A DNA stretch of 64,000 nucleotides, from NCBI RefSeq assembly GCF_024055575.1, contig NZ_JAMXOE010000002.1:558001-622000 (forward strand), in the 5' to 3' direction. This DNA is from Mucilaginibacter flavidus (GTDB taxonomy: Bacteria > Bacteroidota > Bacteroidia > Sphingobacteriales > Sphingobacteriaceae). The notes under the pieces were generated by a model. That model was not told the origin of the DNA. It saw nothing but the letters and a program-made list of their open reading frames with translations, and did not search any database. Below, piece by piece: positions 52,807 through 61,579 of this stretch; within the stretch, counting starts at the first letter, position 1, and every line of letters starts with the position of its first letter. A program made the translations under genes and the position numbers.

Positions 52807-54960
52807 ATGAAAAAAACGCTACTCTTACTGTTTATTATTTGTGGTTTATATACGGCGAGGGCCCAAAATGGCACCCAGCCTGTTACAGTAACTGATATGA
52901 CCCGCATTAAGCAGGCCGGCACGGCCAGCCTGTCGCATAATGGCAAACAGGTTGTTTTTACGGTATTGTCTGTCGAATCCGACGAAGCGACTAAAGGGGA
53001 ATATGTTTACCGTACGCAAATATGGATTGTGCCTGCGGATGGCAGTGCGCCGGCACGGGCTTTAACATCTTCAAGTACCAGCAGTTCGCAGCCGGCATGG
53101 TCGGCAAATGATGAGCAGATTGCATTTGTACGGTCAGTGAAAAGCAAATCGCAGATATTTTTACTATCGCTTAACGGCGGTGAGCCTGCGCAGCTTACCA
53201 ATGAGTCGCGGGGAGCAAGTAGTCCGCAATGGTCGCCTGATGGCGCAAGGATATTGTATTCGGTGGGCTTATCCTATCCCGAAATGCTGAAGGATTCGGT
53301 ATTAAATCCACACGCGGCTGTTCCGAACTGGACAATGGAGCGGCCCGGTTTTAAAACCAACCTTCCTCAATCAAAAACCAAAGCAAACCCCGATGGCAAC
53401 ATGGATGCCATCCGCGCATATTTAACGCAGGACGAAGCCGACAACAAGGTAAAGGTATTTAACAAGCTTAATTTTGAGGGCGAGGCCACTACCGAACCCA
53501 ACTTTAGCTTTAACCATTATTTTATTATCGATGCCAAACCGGGCGCTGTGGCAAAACCGCTGACATTCGGCTTTCATAATTATAACGGCGCAGTTTTTAC
53601 GCCCGATGGCAAACAACTCATACTGACCACAAATGCAGACACTTTGCTCAACCCCGACAGGGCGCTAATATCAGCCATATACACGATGCCATCAACCGGC
53701 GGCCCGTTAAAGCGGCTGATTGCCGAAGACGGGGTGTCGTTAAACAACGGCCAGGTTTCGCCGGACGGAAGGTACCTGGTGGGCTTTTCATCTGTGCCAA
53801 TGACGATGGATTTTGGGCACCTGGTTATCTATGATTTACAGGCAGCAGGTAAAAAAATGGTTGTGCCCATCGACCGCAATGTTGGGCGGACGGTATGGTC
53901 GACCGATAGTAAATCTTTGTACTTTACCGCACAATCAAACGGTGGCGCACCTGTTTATAAGGTTGATATGGCCACGCTTAAACCCGAACAGCTGAGCGGC
54001 TACGACGAAGGTTTGGGCAGCCTTGATGTCGGCAAAAAACAAATGATTTATGTTAAAACGGCTGTTACAGATCCTTACGAGCTATACGTTGCCGATCTAA
54101 ACAATAAAACTGCCAGGCCGCTTACCACGTTTAATTCCGAGTGGCTGAAAGACAAAAAGCTGAGCATCCCCGAAAAAAAATATTATACCAACAGCAAAGG
54201 CCTCAAGGTTGAATACTGGGTGATGAAACCCACCAATTTCGACCCGGCTAAAAAGTACCCGGTGATGCTGCAAATACACGGCGGCCCAACCGCCATGTGG
54301 GGCCCTGGCGAAAACACCATGTGGCACGAGTTTCAATATTTTTGCGCGCAGGGCTATGGGGTTGTTTACTCCAACCCGCGCGGTTCAGGCGGTTACGGTA
54401 TCGATTTTATAAAAGCAAACTACCAGGACTGGGGCACCGGCCCAACCGAGGATGTGCTGGCAGCCCTCGATGGCGCATTAGCCGAAGGGTGGGGCGATAA
54501 GGATAAAACGGTGGCCACCGGCGGCTCGTACGCAGGCTATTTAACCGGTTGGCTGGCCGGTCACACCAAGCGCTTTGCCGCAATTTCGTCGCAACGCGGG
54601 GTGTATGACTTAACCACGTTTTTTGGCGAGGGCAATGCCTGGCAGCTAACACCTATCTATTTTGGCGGTTACCCCTGGGAAGAAAAAACAAAACCAATAT
54701 TGGCAAGGGAATCGCCATTTACTTATGTAGATCAGATAACAACACCTTACCTGATATTGCATGGCGAAACCGATTTGCGTACCGGCATTGTACAGGGCGA
54801 AATGATGTATAAAGCACTAAAGGTTTTGAACCGCCCGGTTGAATATGTACAGCATCCCGGCGCCACACACGAATTGGTACGCTCGGGAAATGTAAGGCAA
54901 CGCATAGACCAGATGTTAAGAATTTATGAGTTTTTTGAGAGGTATATTAAGCACGAATAA
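52807..54960 (+). CDS. Secreted S9-family prolyl-oligopeptidase-like peptidase
   Basis: This 717-residue protein has a signal peptide (about 1-19, TARAQ), a WD40/PD40-like propeller (about 30-420) and a C-terminal alpha/beta-hydrolase domain. The catalytic triad is Ser574 (TGGSYAGY), Asp656 (HGETDLRTG) and His688 (HPGATHELV); the oxyanion region MLQIHGGPTAMWG is present. It would cut short peptides in the periplasm (acylaminoacyl-peptidase or dipeptidyl-peptidase type). It stands alone. Confidence 0.92.
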   Translation: MKKTLLLLFIICGLYTARAQNGTQPVTVTDMTRIKQAGTASLSHNGKQVVFTVLSVESDEATKGEYVYRTQIWIVPADGSAPARALTSSSTSSSQPAWSANDEQIAFVRSVKSKSQIFLLSLNGGEPAQLTNESRGASSPQWSPDGARILYSVGLSYPEMLKDSVLNPHAAVPNWTMERPGFKTNLPQSKTKANPDGNMDAIRAYLTQDEADNKVKVFNKLNFEGEATTEPNFSFNHYFIIDAKPGAVAKPLTFGFHNYNGAVFTPDGKQLILTTNADTLLNPDRALISAIYTMPSTGGPLKRLIAEDGVSLNNGQVSPDGRYLVGFSSVPMTMDFGHLVIYDLQAAGKKMVVPIDRNVGRTVWSTDSKSLYFTAQSNGGAPVYKVDMATLKPEQLSGYDEGLGSLDVGKKQMIYVKTAVTDPYELYVADLNNKTARPLTTFNSEWLKDKKLSIPEKKYYTNSKGLKVEYWVMKPTNFDPAKKYPVMLQIHGGPTAMWGPGENTMWHEFQYFCAQGYGVVYSNPRGSGGYGIDFIKANYQDWGTGPTEDVLAALDGALAEGWGDKDKTVATGGSYAGYLTGWLAGHTKRFAAISSQRGVYDLTTFFGEGNAWQLTPIYFGGYPWEEKTKPILARESPFTYVDQITTPYLILHGETDLRTGIVQGEMMYKALKVLNRPVEYVQHPGATHELVRSGNVRQRIDQMLRIYEFFERYIKHE

Positions 54961-54969
54961 AACTACCTG

Positions 54970-55152
54970 TTAGCGCAGGCCTGCGACCTGCGCTGACGGA
55001 GGTCGCCCCTTTGGGGCTAAGTGTTTCAGATTCCATCAAAAAGATTTGAGGTTCATTTGAATTTTTGGGGGTCGGTATTTTTTAAACGGAGAGAAATCTC
55101 CGAAGCCCCAACGGGGCTCATTTCCCCAGCGCAGGTCGCAGGCCTGCGCTAA
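54970..55152. repeat. 183-bp element with perfect 26-bp terminal inverted repeats
   Basis: Positions 54970-54995 and 55127-55152 are exact reverse complements (arms begin TTAGCGCAGGCCTGCGACC). Smaller inner repeats exist (GCCCCTTTGGGGC and GCCCCAACGGGGC). The element lies between two convergent genes and codes for nothing. It looks like a non-autonomous mobile repeat (MITE or REP type) that may also serve as a two-way terminator. Confidence 0.7.
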
Positions 55153-55164
55153 AAGTGAGGATGA

Positions 55165-55554
55165 TTACACCACCGGCTTCATCACAAACATCCCGCTATA
55201 ATATTTCCTGTACCCCCAGCCTAAAAGCAGGTTGGGGCCAATCAGCAACACTCCCATCCACCAGCCGGATGGTACCGGGATGGTATGAAAAAGCAGCACA
55301 TTTAAACTAATAGGAAAAAGCGCCACCGCAGAAAACGGCGCATACCGGTTAATAAGCAACGAAATCCCACCCAATATCTGGATAGTTTTTATCATGGGAT
55401 AAAAGTACCCTACCCCTTTAAGGCCGGCAACAAACGCCCCGGTTACACCGGTATGCAAAGGCTGATACGGAATAAAACGCAGGAAATAATCAAGCCCGAA
55501 TACCATGTATAGGAATCCGAGGACGATGCGGGATATGAGTACGGTGGCTTTCAC
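55165..55554 (-). CDS. DoxX-like integral membrane protein
   Basis: This 129-residue protein has four membrane helices with the DoxX-like pattern (ISRIVLGFLYMVFGLDYFL, IKTIQILGGISLLI, ALFPISLNVLLFHT). The family is loosely tied to quinone or redox functions. It stands alone, its stop 13 bp from the inverted-repeat element. Confidence 0.8.
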   Translation of the reverse strand: MKATVLISRIVLGFLYMVFGLDYFLRFIPYQPLHTGVTGAFVAGLKGVGYFYPMIKTIQILGGISLLINRYAPFSAVALFPISLNVLLFHTIPVPSGWWMGVLLIGPNLLLGWGYRKYYSGMFVMKPVV

Positions 55555-55685
55555 AGAATATTTAATTTATATCGTGTTATTTAGCTTTTAAATAACACGA
55601 TATAAAAGTGGGCAGCATTTCCCAAATTATCAAACATTCCACAAAATTTGCATCGTTTTATCCTTCGCCCGATGCATTAGCCAGG

Positions 55686-57005
55686 CTATTTAAAGCCCAG
55701 GTTGAGCGAAATAACGTTTGATGTTAACTGGGTGGATTGTTGATAGTGCCCATATCTTAGTTCCAGGTCGTGCAGCTTGTCCCAGCCGAAAACACCTTTT
55801 GGTGGTGCCAGCCTTATACCTGCGCCATAAAACTGGCTGTTAAACTTCGCATATTCATAGTTGCTGGTATAAAACTCTTCACTTGCGCTATGACCTTCAA
55901 AAGGCGCAAAATATTTGGCCGCTGTTTGTGTGTAATACCGGTAAAACGGCGAGAGTGAAAAGAAAGGCGTTATTTTAAATGCCACCTCGAGATTAGCGGT
56001 ATTGGAACGGCTGCCCCAATTATCGAGGTAGTAGCGATAATAAGATCGTAATATTATATTATCGCCTAAAAAGTAATTGGCCCTGAAACCAATCGGCAGT
56101 TTAAAGCGCGATGAAGGCAATTTTTCGATGGTGTCTTTTTGATTGGTAAAATATACCCGGTGAAACGGCAGGCTCAAATAGCCGCTTTGGGCAACCAAAT
56201 CGGCAAGGAACATTACCTGTAGCCTTGAATTGATGATTTGTGAGTAGCCAAACGATGCAGTGTAAGTTCCCCTTGGCTTTGTTGGCAGGCTTGGTTTTGA
56301 ATAGGATGAGCCGCCATTGCTTAAAACCAAGTTACCGCTTGCAGTAGTAATGTAAGTAGCCCCGGTTGAAACCGGTGTAATTACAGGTATAAACTCCGAA
56401 GGATAAATCATCGTGACCTTGTCCTGGTAAACCTGGAATTTGGCGCTGAACTCGCCGTTTTTATCGTTCGTCTTTTTCGAAAAATGCACATCAGCGCCGC
56501 GCGACTTATAATTGTACTCGCCCGAATAATAAGCGCCTATGCCGAAAGTATTACCGGTAGTTGGGTTTTCAACAGTCCAGTCAACCGAAGGATAAATTCT
56601 AGTGCCGCCCTGTTTACCCTGGCCGGTGGTGGTTACATAAGCTGATGATGCCGAAGTATGATGGTCATACCCGAGGCCAAGCGAAATGGTATTTTTCTTT
56701 TCGTTGTCGCCCGTCCATACCAGCTTCAAATCCAACCCATTTGAAATATCCGAAACTTTTTCGGTACCGATGCCGCCTGTAATTGCCGAATGGAAGCCAT
56801 TCTGCTTATAATAGCTGGAAACTATGTTAATTTCATCAACATGCAGCGCCCTTGGATTGTAGTCATCGGGCTGGGCGTTGGCCGGCAAGGGTTGGTATAA
56901 ACTAAATGGCTTATTAGTGTGGACGGTGTCGGTTTTGGTTTGTGCAAAGGTGCTAAACCGGCAAATCATAGAAAAGCCGAATGCAGTCAGAAATACTTTT
57001 TTCAT
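55686..57005 (-). CDS. DUF3570 outer-membrane beta-barrel protein
   Basis: This 439-residue protein has a signal peptide (about 1-21, STFAQ) and a full beta-barrel with repeated aromatic strands ending LNLGFK. VDEINIVSSYYKQNGFHSAITGGIGTE and a LGLGYDHHTSAS stretch are typical of the DUF3570 family, found almost only beside DUF4266 and ApbE genes. It is the last gene of a three-gene operon, 29 bp behind the DUF4266 gene. Its substrate is unknown. Confidence 0.85.
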   Translation of the reverse strand: MKKVFLTAFGFSMICRFSTFAQTKTDTVHTNKPFSLYQPLPANAQPDDYNPRALHVDEINIVSSYYKQNGFHSAITGGIGTEKVSDISNGLDLKLVWTGDNEKKNTISLGLGYDHHTSASSAYVTTTGQGKQGGTRIYPSVDWTVENPTTGNTFGIGAYYSGEYNYKSRGADVHFSKKTNDKNGEFSAKFQVYQDKVTMIYPSEFIPVITPVSTGATYITTASGNLVLSNGGSSYSKPSLPTKPRGTYTASFGYSQIINSRLQVMFLADLVAQSGYLSLPFHRVYFTNQKDTIEKLPSSRFKLPIGFRANYFLGDNIILRSYYRYYLDNWGSRSNTANLEVAFKITPFFSLSPFYRYYTQTAAKYFAPFEGHSASEEFYTSNYEYAKFNSQFYGAGIRLAPPKGVFGWDKLHDLELRYGHYQQSTQLTSNVISLNLGFK

Positions 57006-57034
57006 GATTAATTAGGGGATAAAAATGATTGAAA

Positions 57035-57256
57035 TTAATTGCAGCCGCAGCCGCCGCCTGTTTTGCCGGCGTTGGCGCCTGATGCGCTTTCGCGGTACGA
57101 CTGGAAGTTCATTTCATTTTTCTCCACCTTACGGTTACTTAAGGCCATTTCAGAATCGTTGATCCTGCTTTTTTGGTATTCTTTTAAGTGCACACATGAT
57201 GTGGTAGCGGCCATCAGCACAACAGCCGCCATTAGTTTAATAGTTTGATTTATCAT
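57035..57256 (-). CDS. DUF4266 small lipoprotein with Cys-Gly tail
   Basis: This 73-residue protein starts at the ATG at 57256 (MINQTIKLM), has a lipoprotein-like signal ending TTSC, a short conserved KEYQKSRINDSEMALSNRK segment typical of DUF4266, and a C-terminus GANAGKTGGGCGCN. The Gly-Cys-Gly-Cys tail could bind a metal or be modified. It lies between apbE and the DUF3570 gene. Confidence 0.85.
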   Translation of the reverse strand: MINQTIKLMAAVVLMAATTSCVHLKEYQKSRINDSEMALSNRKVEKNEMNFQSYRESASGANAGKTGGGCGCN

Positions 57257-57267
57257 TTTTAGGGGTA

Positions 57268-58200
57268 TCAAGTAATGTTAATATTTTTTGAAGTATACAG
57301 CTTATCATCGTCATCAATAATTATTGCTTCTATATCTTTCATCTGGTTAATCATATCAAGCCCGGCATAAACGCCCATAATAGTTACCGGGGTGGCCATG
57401 GCATCGGCAATTTCGGCATTGGTGCTAATGATAGTCACGCTTTTTATACCTGTCACCGGCAAGCCTGTACGTGGGTTTATGGTATGCGAGTATTTTTTAC
57501 CATCTATCATCACAAACTTTTCGTAATTGCCCGATGTAGCAACTGCGGCATCTGTAAGGCTTAACTCCGAAAAAACCTGGCGGGAGGAATCCGGGTTGGC
57601 AATGCCAATTGTCCATTTCCTTCCGTCGGGCTGCGTTCCCCATACATTAAGATCCCCCGCTGCGTTTACAACCCCGCTTTCAACACCTGTTTGCTGCATA
57701 ATCAGCTTTGCGCGCTCGGCAGCGTAACCTTTGCCTATCCCGCCAAAACCTATCCGCATGCCCCTTTCTCGCAAAAAAATAGTGCAGTTTTTATCGTCGA
57801 GGGTAATATTACGGTAGTTAATAAGCCTTACCATTTTTTTTGCGGTGTCTTTATCAGGCAGGGCCGTCATGTTTTGATCAAAGTTCCAAAGTTTTTTATC
57901 AATGGAGCCATAAGTAATATCAAATGCCCCCTGAGTAACTTTTGATATCACAATCGAGCGTTTTACCAGTTCAAACGTTTCCCTGCTAACCGCGACCGGT
58001 TGTATACCGGCGTTATTGTTTACCAGGTTGGTTTCGCTGTCGTTGTTATAGGTAGTAAGCAATTTTTCAATGCGCTTTACCTCCTCAATGGCCATTTCAA
58101 TCCGTTCGTTTGCCCAATTTTCATCATCAGCCACAACGCTGAACTCAAATTGGTTCCCCATCAGCTTGCACCCTTTTTTAAAAACCTGCTTAACAGCCAT
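57268..58200 (-). CDS. apbE: ApbE-type FAD:protein FMN transferase
   Basis: This 310-residue protein is an ApbE flavin transferase, which uses FAD to attach FMN covalently to Thr or Ser of target proteins. ETNLVNNNAG, FGGIGKGYAAERA, NAAGDLNVWG, ATSGNYEKF and HTINPRTGLPV are the family motifs, with metal-binding residues in the last third (NAEIADAMATP). Most ApbE proteins are exported; here the N-terminus (MAVKQVFKKGCKLMG) shows no signal peptide. It is the first gene of the operon with DUF4266 and DUF3570. Confidence 0.92.
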   Translation of the reverse strand: MAVKQVFKKGCKLMGNQFEFSVVADDENWANERIEMAIEEVKRIEKLLTTYNNDSETNLVNNNAGIQPVAVSRETFELVKRSIVISKVTQGAFDITYGSIDKKLWNFDQNMTALPDKDTAKKMVRLINYRNITLDDKNCTIFLRERGMRIGFGGIGKGYAAERAKLIMQQTGVESGVVNAAGDLNVWGTQPDGRKWTIGIANPDSSRQVFSELSLTDAAVATSGNYEKFVMIDGKKYSHTINPRTGLPVTGIKSVTIISTNAEIADAMATPVTIMGVYAGLDMINQMKDIEAIIIDDDDKLYTSKNINIT

Positions 58201-58508
58201 ATAATAAACAGAACGGGTTGATTAATGATTACCCCAATTATTTTCTTCTATCAATGTTACAACATGAATCTGAAGTTAGGATGAAATTCAAGGCTGGCTA
58301 CAACAAACCGTGTAATTTTAACACTTATTAACATTTTTAAGGACATCTATCATCCCTGTATTTAACCTATTGGGCTATGCTGGATGTTTTTGCCGGGCAT
58401 TTAGCCGGAAAAGCACCGGGTTTTAGTATCTTCAATACGTGATACAAATCATTATTCTTTCTGCTGCCGGTCATTCACGGGGTTTAGTAAACGATGCAAA
58501 TTTGTGTC
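58201..58508. other. Divergent intergenic region
   Basis: This gap of about 308 bp between apbE (minus) and the gene at 58509 (plus) must hold both promoters. I see no clear operator, hairpin or small gene in it. Confidence 0.4.
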
Positions 58509-58889
58509 ATGAGTCAGATAAACATAAAACATTTTGCCAACCTCAATAACGAGTGTTTGAGAGGTCTTGAGTTTTACCAGCACGAGCTTGGTTTCATGGA
58601 AAAGCGCCTGGAAGAAATTGCCACAGACAATACCGGCAAAGAGGTTGCTGAGGAGATTGAGCATTTCCAGAACAATTTCATCATCCACCGTAACTATATC
58701 ACTGAGTTAAAACATCTTCTTCATGTAAATGATAAAACTATGGAAAGGCAACTTTTAGGTACCGGTGTTTTTGTTACCGAAGATACAGCCAACGAGCATC
58801 AGGAGATATATAAAGATTATTTAACAGAAGAAAAGCTTTTTAATGACCTGCGTCATGAGTTTAACCGCTTTGCGGCTAAATGGATGTAG
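58509..58889 (+). CDS. Hypothetical helical protein
   Basis: I do not recognise this 126-residue protein. Starting at the ATG at 58509 (MSQINIKHFAN), it is rich in Glu, Asn and His and looks like a helical bundle (FMEKRLEEIATDNTGKEVAE, FIIHRNYITELKHLLH, EKLFNDLRHEFNRFAAKWM). An ATG 15 bp upstream is also in frame. It is single-gene, followed by a strong terminator. Confidence 0.65.
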   Translation: MSQINIKHFANLNNECLRGLEFYQHELGFMEKRLEEIATDNTGKEVAEEIEHFQNNFIIHRNYITELKHLLHVNDKTMERQLLGTGVFVTEDTANEHQEIYKDYLTEEKLFNDLRHEFNRFAAKWM

Positions 58890-58920
58890 CAGTGGTTAGT
58901 TTTGTTGGAGGTTTAATAAC

Positions 58921-58959
58921 ACAGCGGCGTATGCATAAAGCATGTCCCGCTGTTTTTTT
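58921..58959 (+). terminator. Rho-independent terminator
   Basis: The stem ACAGCGG/CCGCTGT encloses a second small stem (ATGC/GCAT) and is followed by a run of T (58953-58959). It ends the transcript of the gene at 58509-58889 and touches the 3' end of the convergent lipoprotein gene. Confidence 0.8.
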
Positions 58960-59584
58960 ACCTGGGGTTTGGTTGTAAACTACTAACTACTATGACAGCA
59001 TAACCGGCGGCCAGCTTTTCGGTGTTCAAATCAGTAGCCGATTGTATTTGGATAGAGCATAACAGTTTTTTGGATTTTAAATCAAACAGATCCGTTTTCC
59101 AGGCAAAATCCGTATCGATAATATAGTAACCGGGTTTGTATACCTGGTTAAATAAATCGTTACGGTAGATGTCAAAACGGTTGTAATAATCGCCATAGGG
59201 CGGATAGTAAATATTGTCGGGAAGGTACTTACGTTCGCTGGACTTACCGGTTAATGTAACTGTTAATACAGCATCAAACCCGCTGCCTTGTAGTTTCTCA
59301 ATCGCAGTTTGCTCATCCACATCCGCTACATCACTTGCGTACACCTTTTTCGATGCGGTTGCATTACAACCAATAGCATTTAATTGAGTAACTAATTGTT
59401 TTTCAAGCTTCGCTTCCGCCTGGAACTGTTCCCGGGGTAATAACGCGAGTACCAATATTTTTTTACCCCCAAGGGAATTAAAATCGTTTGCCTTCCATTG
59501 TGTGATCAACCTGGGTGGGGTGCACCCTGCAATTAAAAACAATAGCGGCAATAATTTTTTTACCGTTCCCTGTAGTTTTTTCAT
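58958..59584 (-). CDS. Lipoprotein of unknown function
   Basis: This 208-residue protein has a lipoprotein signal (LLFLIAGC, Cys at about residue 21) and then PPRLITQWKANDF and a GKKILVLALLPREQF strand, an arrangement resembling DUF4136-like envelope lipoproteins. Its start overlaps the stop of the PNPOx-like gene by 4 bp, so they are translated together. Confidence 0.75.
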   Translation of the reverse strand: MKKLQGTVKKLLPLLFLIAGCTPPRLITQWKANDFNSLGGKKILVLALLPREQFQAEAKLEKQLVTQLNAIGCNATASKKVYASDVADVDEQTAIEKLQGSGFDAVLTVTLTGKSSERKYLPDNIYYPPYGDYYNRFDIYRNDLFNQVYKPGYYIIDTDFAWKTDLFDLKSKKLLCSIQIQSATDLNTEKLAAGYAVIVVSSLQPNPR

Positions 59585-60057
59585 AGCAACGAGTTCCTTT
59601 TGGGTTCGCGCTTTTCGTACCGACCGGTTTTTTTGGTTAAAACTATTTTGTAAACAATAAGTTCAACCCGGGTACCGATATCGCTTTCAAGCTCGGTAAT
59701 GCCATGCGACGGATGATTGGTTTCAATATTCATCAGGTTCATTATCCTATCGATCAGCTTTTGCATAATGCATTGTTTTTCATCCAAATCGGTTATTTCC
59801 TCGAACCTGCCCCAGGCTATAACGCTTTGCCAGTTGCCCATGTTCCTGATATTATCAACCTGGAAACACACCTCCGGATCCTGGCGCATCATATCTATTT
59901 TCATGCCTGCGGCCGAGTGGGCGTAAACGGCTGAATTTTCGTACACGAAATTTACCGGCACTATATAAGTAATCCCTTCAGAATGGCAGCCAATACGCCC
60001 TACAGCTGCCGACTTTAATAGTTCCTCTACCTGGTATTCACGCAATTCTCCTAACAT
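59581..60057 (-). CDS. Pyridoxamine-phosphate-oxidase-like flavin-binding protein
   Basis: This 158-residue protein has the split-barrel flavin fold: VGRIGCHSEGITYIVPVNFVY, AAGMKIDMMRQDPEVCFQVD and NWQSVIAWGRFEE. It belongs to the FMN-binding PNPOx-like/NimA-type group that often reduces nitro compounds or F420-like cofactors. It is divergent from the first BON gene and shares the CRP-like site at 60151-60167 with it. Confidence 0.85.
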   Translation of the reverse strand: MLGELREYQVEELLKSAAVGRIGCHSEGITYIVPVNFVYENSAVYAHSAAGMKIDMMRQDPEVCFQVDNIRNMGNWQSVIAWGRFEEITDLDEKQCIMQKLIDRIMNLMNIETNHPSHGITELESDIGTRVELIVYKIVLTKKTGRYEKREPKRNSLL

Positions 60058-60150
60058 GACTTGATAAATTGGTTTTTTTATTTAAGCACTGAATAACACA
60101 AATTTAACGCCCGTAGTAACCGGCTAAAATGATGCCCCTCATCTAACCGG

Positions 60151-60167
60151 GTGATGACTGTCATTTT
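60151..60167. promoter_or_regulatory. CRP/FNR-like site, copy 1
   Basis: GTGATGACTGTCATTTT, which contains the perfect palindrome ATGACTGTCAT (60154-60164), fits the GTGA-N6-TCA pattern of CRP/FNR-family proteins. It lies in the divergent gap between the PNPOx-like gene and the first BON gene, 50 bp before the BON start. Confidence 0.55.
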
Positions 60168-60216
60168 AATGGCGCCGGGATTTCTCCAAATTCACATTTA
60201 AATAAATGGAGTAGTT

Positions 60217-60711
60217 ATGAGAGCTGATGATAAAATTCTGAAGTACATCAGGGAGGAGTTAAAATGGGAGCCATTGCTGCACGATCTCTGTATTGCTGTA
60301 GCGGTTAAAAACGGGATCGTAACGCTGTCGGGCAAAACCAGCGGTTACCGGGCGAGACGGGCAGCTACACAGGCCGCCGGGCGGGTAAAAGGCGTAAAAA
60401 TCATCGTTGATAAAATAGAAGTTTGCCTGCCTGTTTATGATTGCCTTGACGACAGAATAATAAACATAGAAATAACTAATGCATTACACTGGCATGGAAT
60501 AGTGCCTTCGGATAAAATAACAGCAACCGTGAAACATGGCATTGTTACATTGACAGGCGAAGCGGATGAGCCATACCAACTGGAAACGGCGATCAACGCC
60601 ATTAGCCACCTGCGGGGGATAAAAGATATAATTAACCATATTACAATACAACAACATCCTGATGCCCTACACAGGCATCGTGAACAGGCACCGGGTGAAT
60701 ACCATAATTGA
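60217..60711 (+). CDS. BON-domain protein (two domains)
   Basis: This 164-residue protein has two BON domains (about 5-70 and 80-148; repeated pattern VKNGIVTLSGKTSGY and VKHGIVTLTGEADEPYQ). It lacks a signal peptide, unlike OsmY, so it is probably cytosolic. BON domains bind lipid surfaces. It is 26 bp ahead of the universal stress protein gene, one transcript. Confidence 0.88.
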   Translation: MRADDKILKYIREELKWEPLLHDLCIAVAVKNGIVTLSGKTSGYRARRAATQAAGRVKGVKIIVDKIEVCLPVYDCLDDRIINIEITNALHWHGIVPSDKITATVKHGIVTLTGEADEPYQLETAINAISHLRGIKDIINHITIQQHPDALHRHREQAPGEYHN

Positions 60712-60737
60712 CAAAATAGCAATTTACGCTGATTGAC

Positions 60738-61565
60738 ATGGAAAACATTTTAGTATTGACCGATTTTTCGCACAGTGCAGCCATGGCCGCAAACGCGGCG
60801 GTGGGCCTTGCCATAAAACTGGAGGCAAACATCATTTTACTGAATACCTATTTAACTACTCCGGAACCCGGCGGCGTTTTAAAGTGTGCAGTAAACAGGT
60901 CTGATGCGTTGCATAACGAAGCTGGGAGGTTAACGCACCTTATTAACCGGCATGGCGCCGGCAGTTTTAAGCCCGGTTTAAAAATAATGCAGGAACAGGG
61001 AATGTTATCGGCAAATGTTGAAATGGTGCTGCGCGGTAATGCAGTTTTAATGGTCATTATGGGAAGCCGCAGCAAAATTAACAGCAACTCGTTTTATGGC
61101 AGCGATATTTATGCGGTTATTAATAAAGCAACCTGCCCTGTGCTGGTGATACCGGATAGCCAGCATCAATTTGTTATCCACAACCTGGTGTTTTTAACCG
61201 ACATGCCAACAACCGATTTAAACGCTGCGGAATACCTGGCAAAGCTTGCAAAAATTTTAAAATTCGACATATTGATAAGCCCGGTAACAGACCAGGTAAT
61301 GGTAATGGATTTACTGGAGGCTGATGAACCGGCCTGCTTTACCGGCAACGTATCAAAGTTGAACGGTGATGCTGTATGTTTAGCAAATTTGCAGGGCGAT
61401 AATTTTTCGCAGGAGCTAATAACTGTTAAACAACCGGTAAAAACCAGCGTAATTGCCATAGTCCATAAAAAACATTACCTGTACTGGCGCTTGTTTAACC
61501 AGGTTCAGTCGAAAGTTTTATCGCAGCATAACAAGGCATCTTTTCTTATTTTACCTGAGTCTTAG
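60738..61565 (+). CDS. Universal stress protein, tandem type
   Basis: This 275-residue protein has an N-terminal Usp domain (ENILVLTDFSHSAAMAANAA; ATP-site-like VIMGSRSKINSNSFYGSDIYAVINKATCPVLVIP) and a more degenerate second Usp domain (from about 148, HNLVFLTDMPTTDLNAAEYL). Tandem Usp proteins sense stress through ATP binding. It follows the first BON gene closely. Confidence 0.9.
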   Translation: MENILVLTDFSHSAAMAANAAVGLAIKLEANIILLNTYLTTPEPGGVLKCAVNRSDALHNEAGRLTHLINRHGAGSFKPGLKIMQEQGMLSANVEMVLRGNAVLMVIMGSRSKINSNSFYGSDIYAVINKATCPVLVIPDSQHQFVIHNLVFLTDMPTTDLNAAEYLAKLAKILKFDILISPVTDQVMVMDLLEADEPACFTGNVSKLNGDAVCLANLQGDNFSQELITVKQPVKTSVIAIVHKKHYLYWRLFNQVQSKVLSQHNKASFLILPES

Positions 61566-61579
61566 ATGCCAGGCAATGA

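Noticed and set aside
52542..52946. A 134-codon minus-strand frame before and within the S9 peptidase gene
   Set aside because: It overlaps the signal peptide region of a clear gene on the other strand and shows no protein features.
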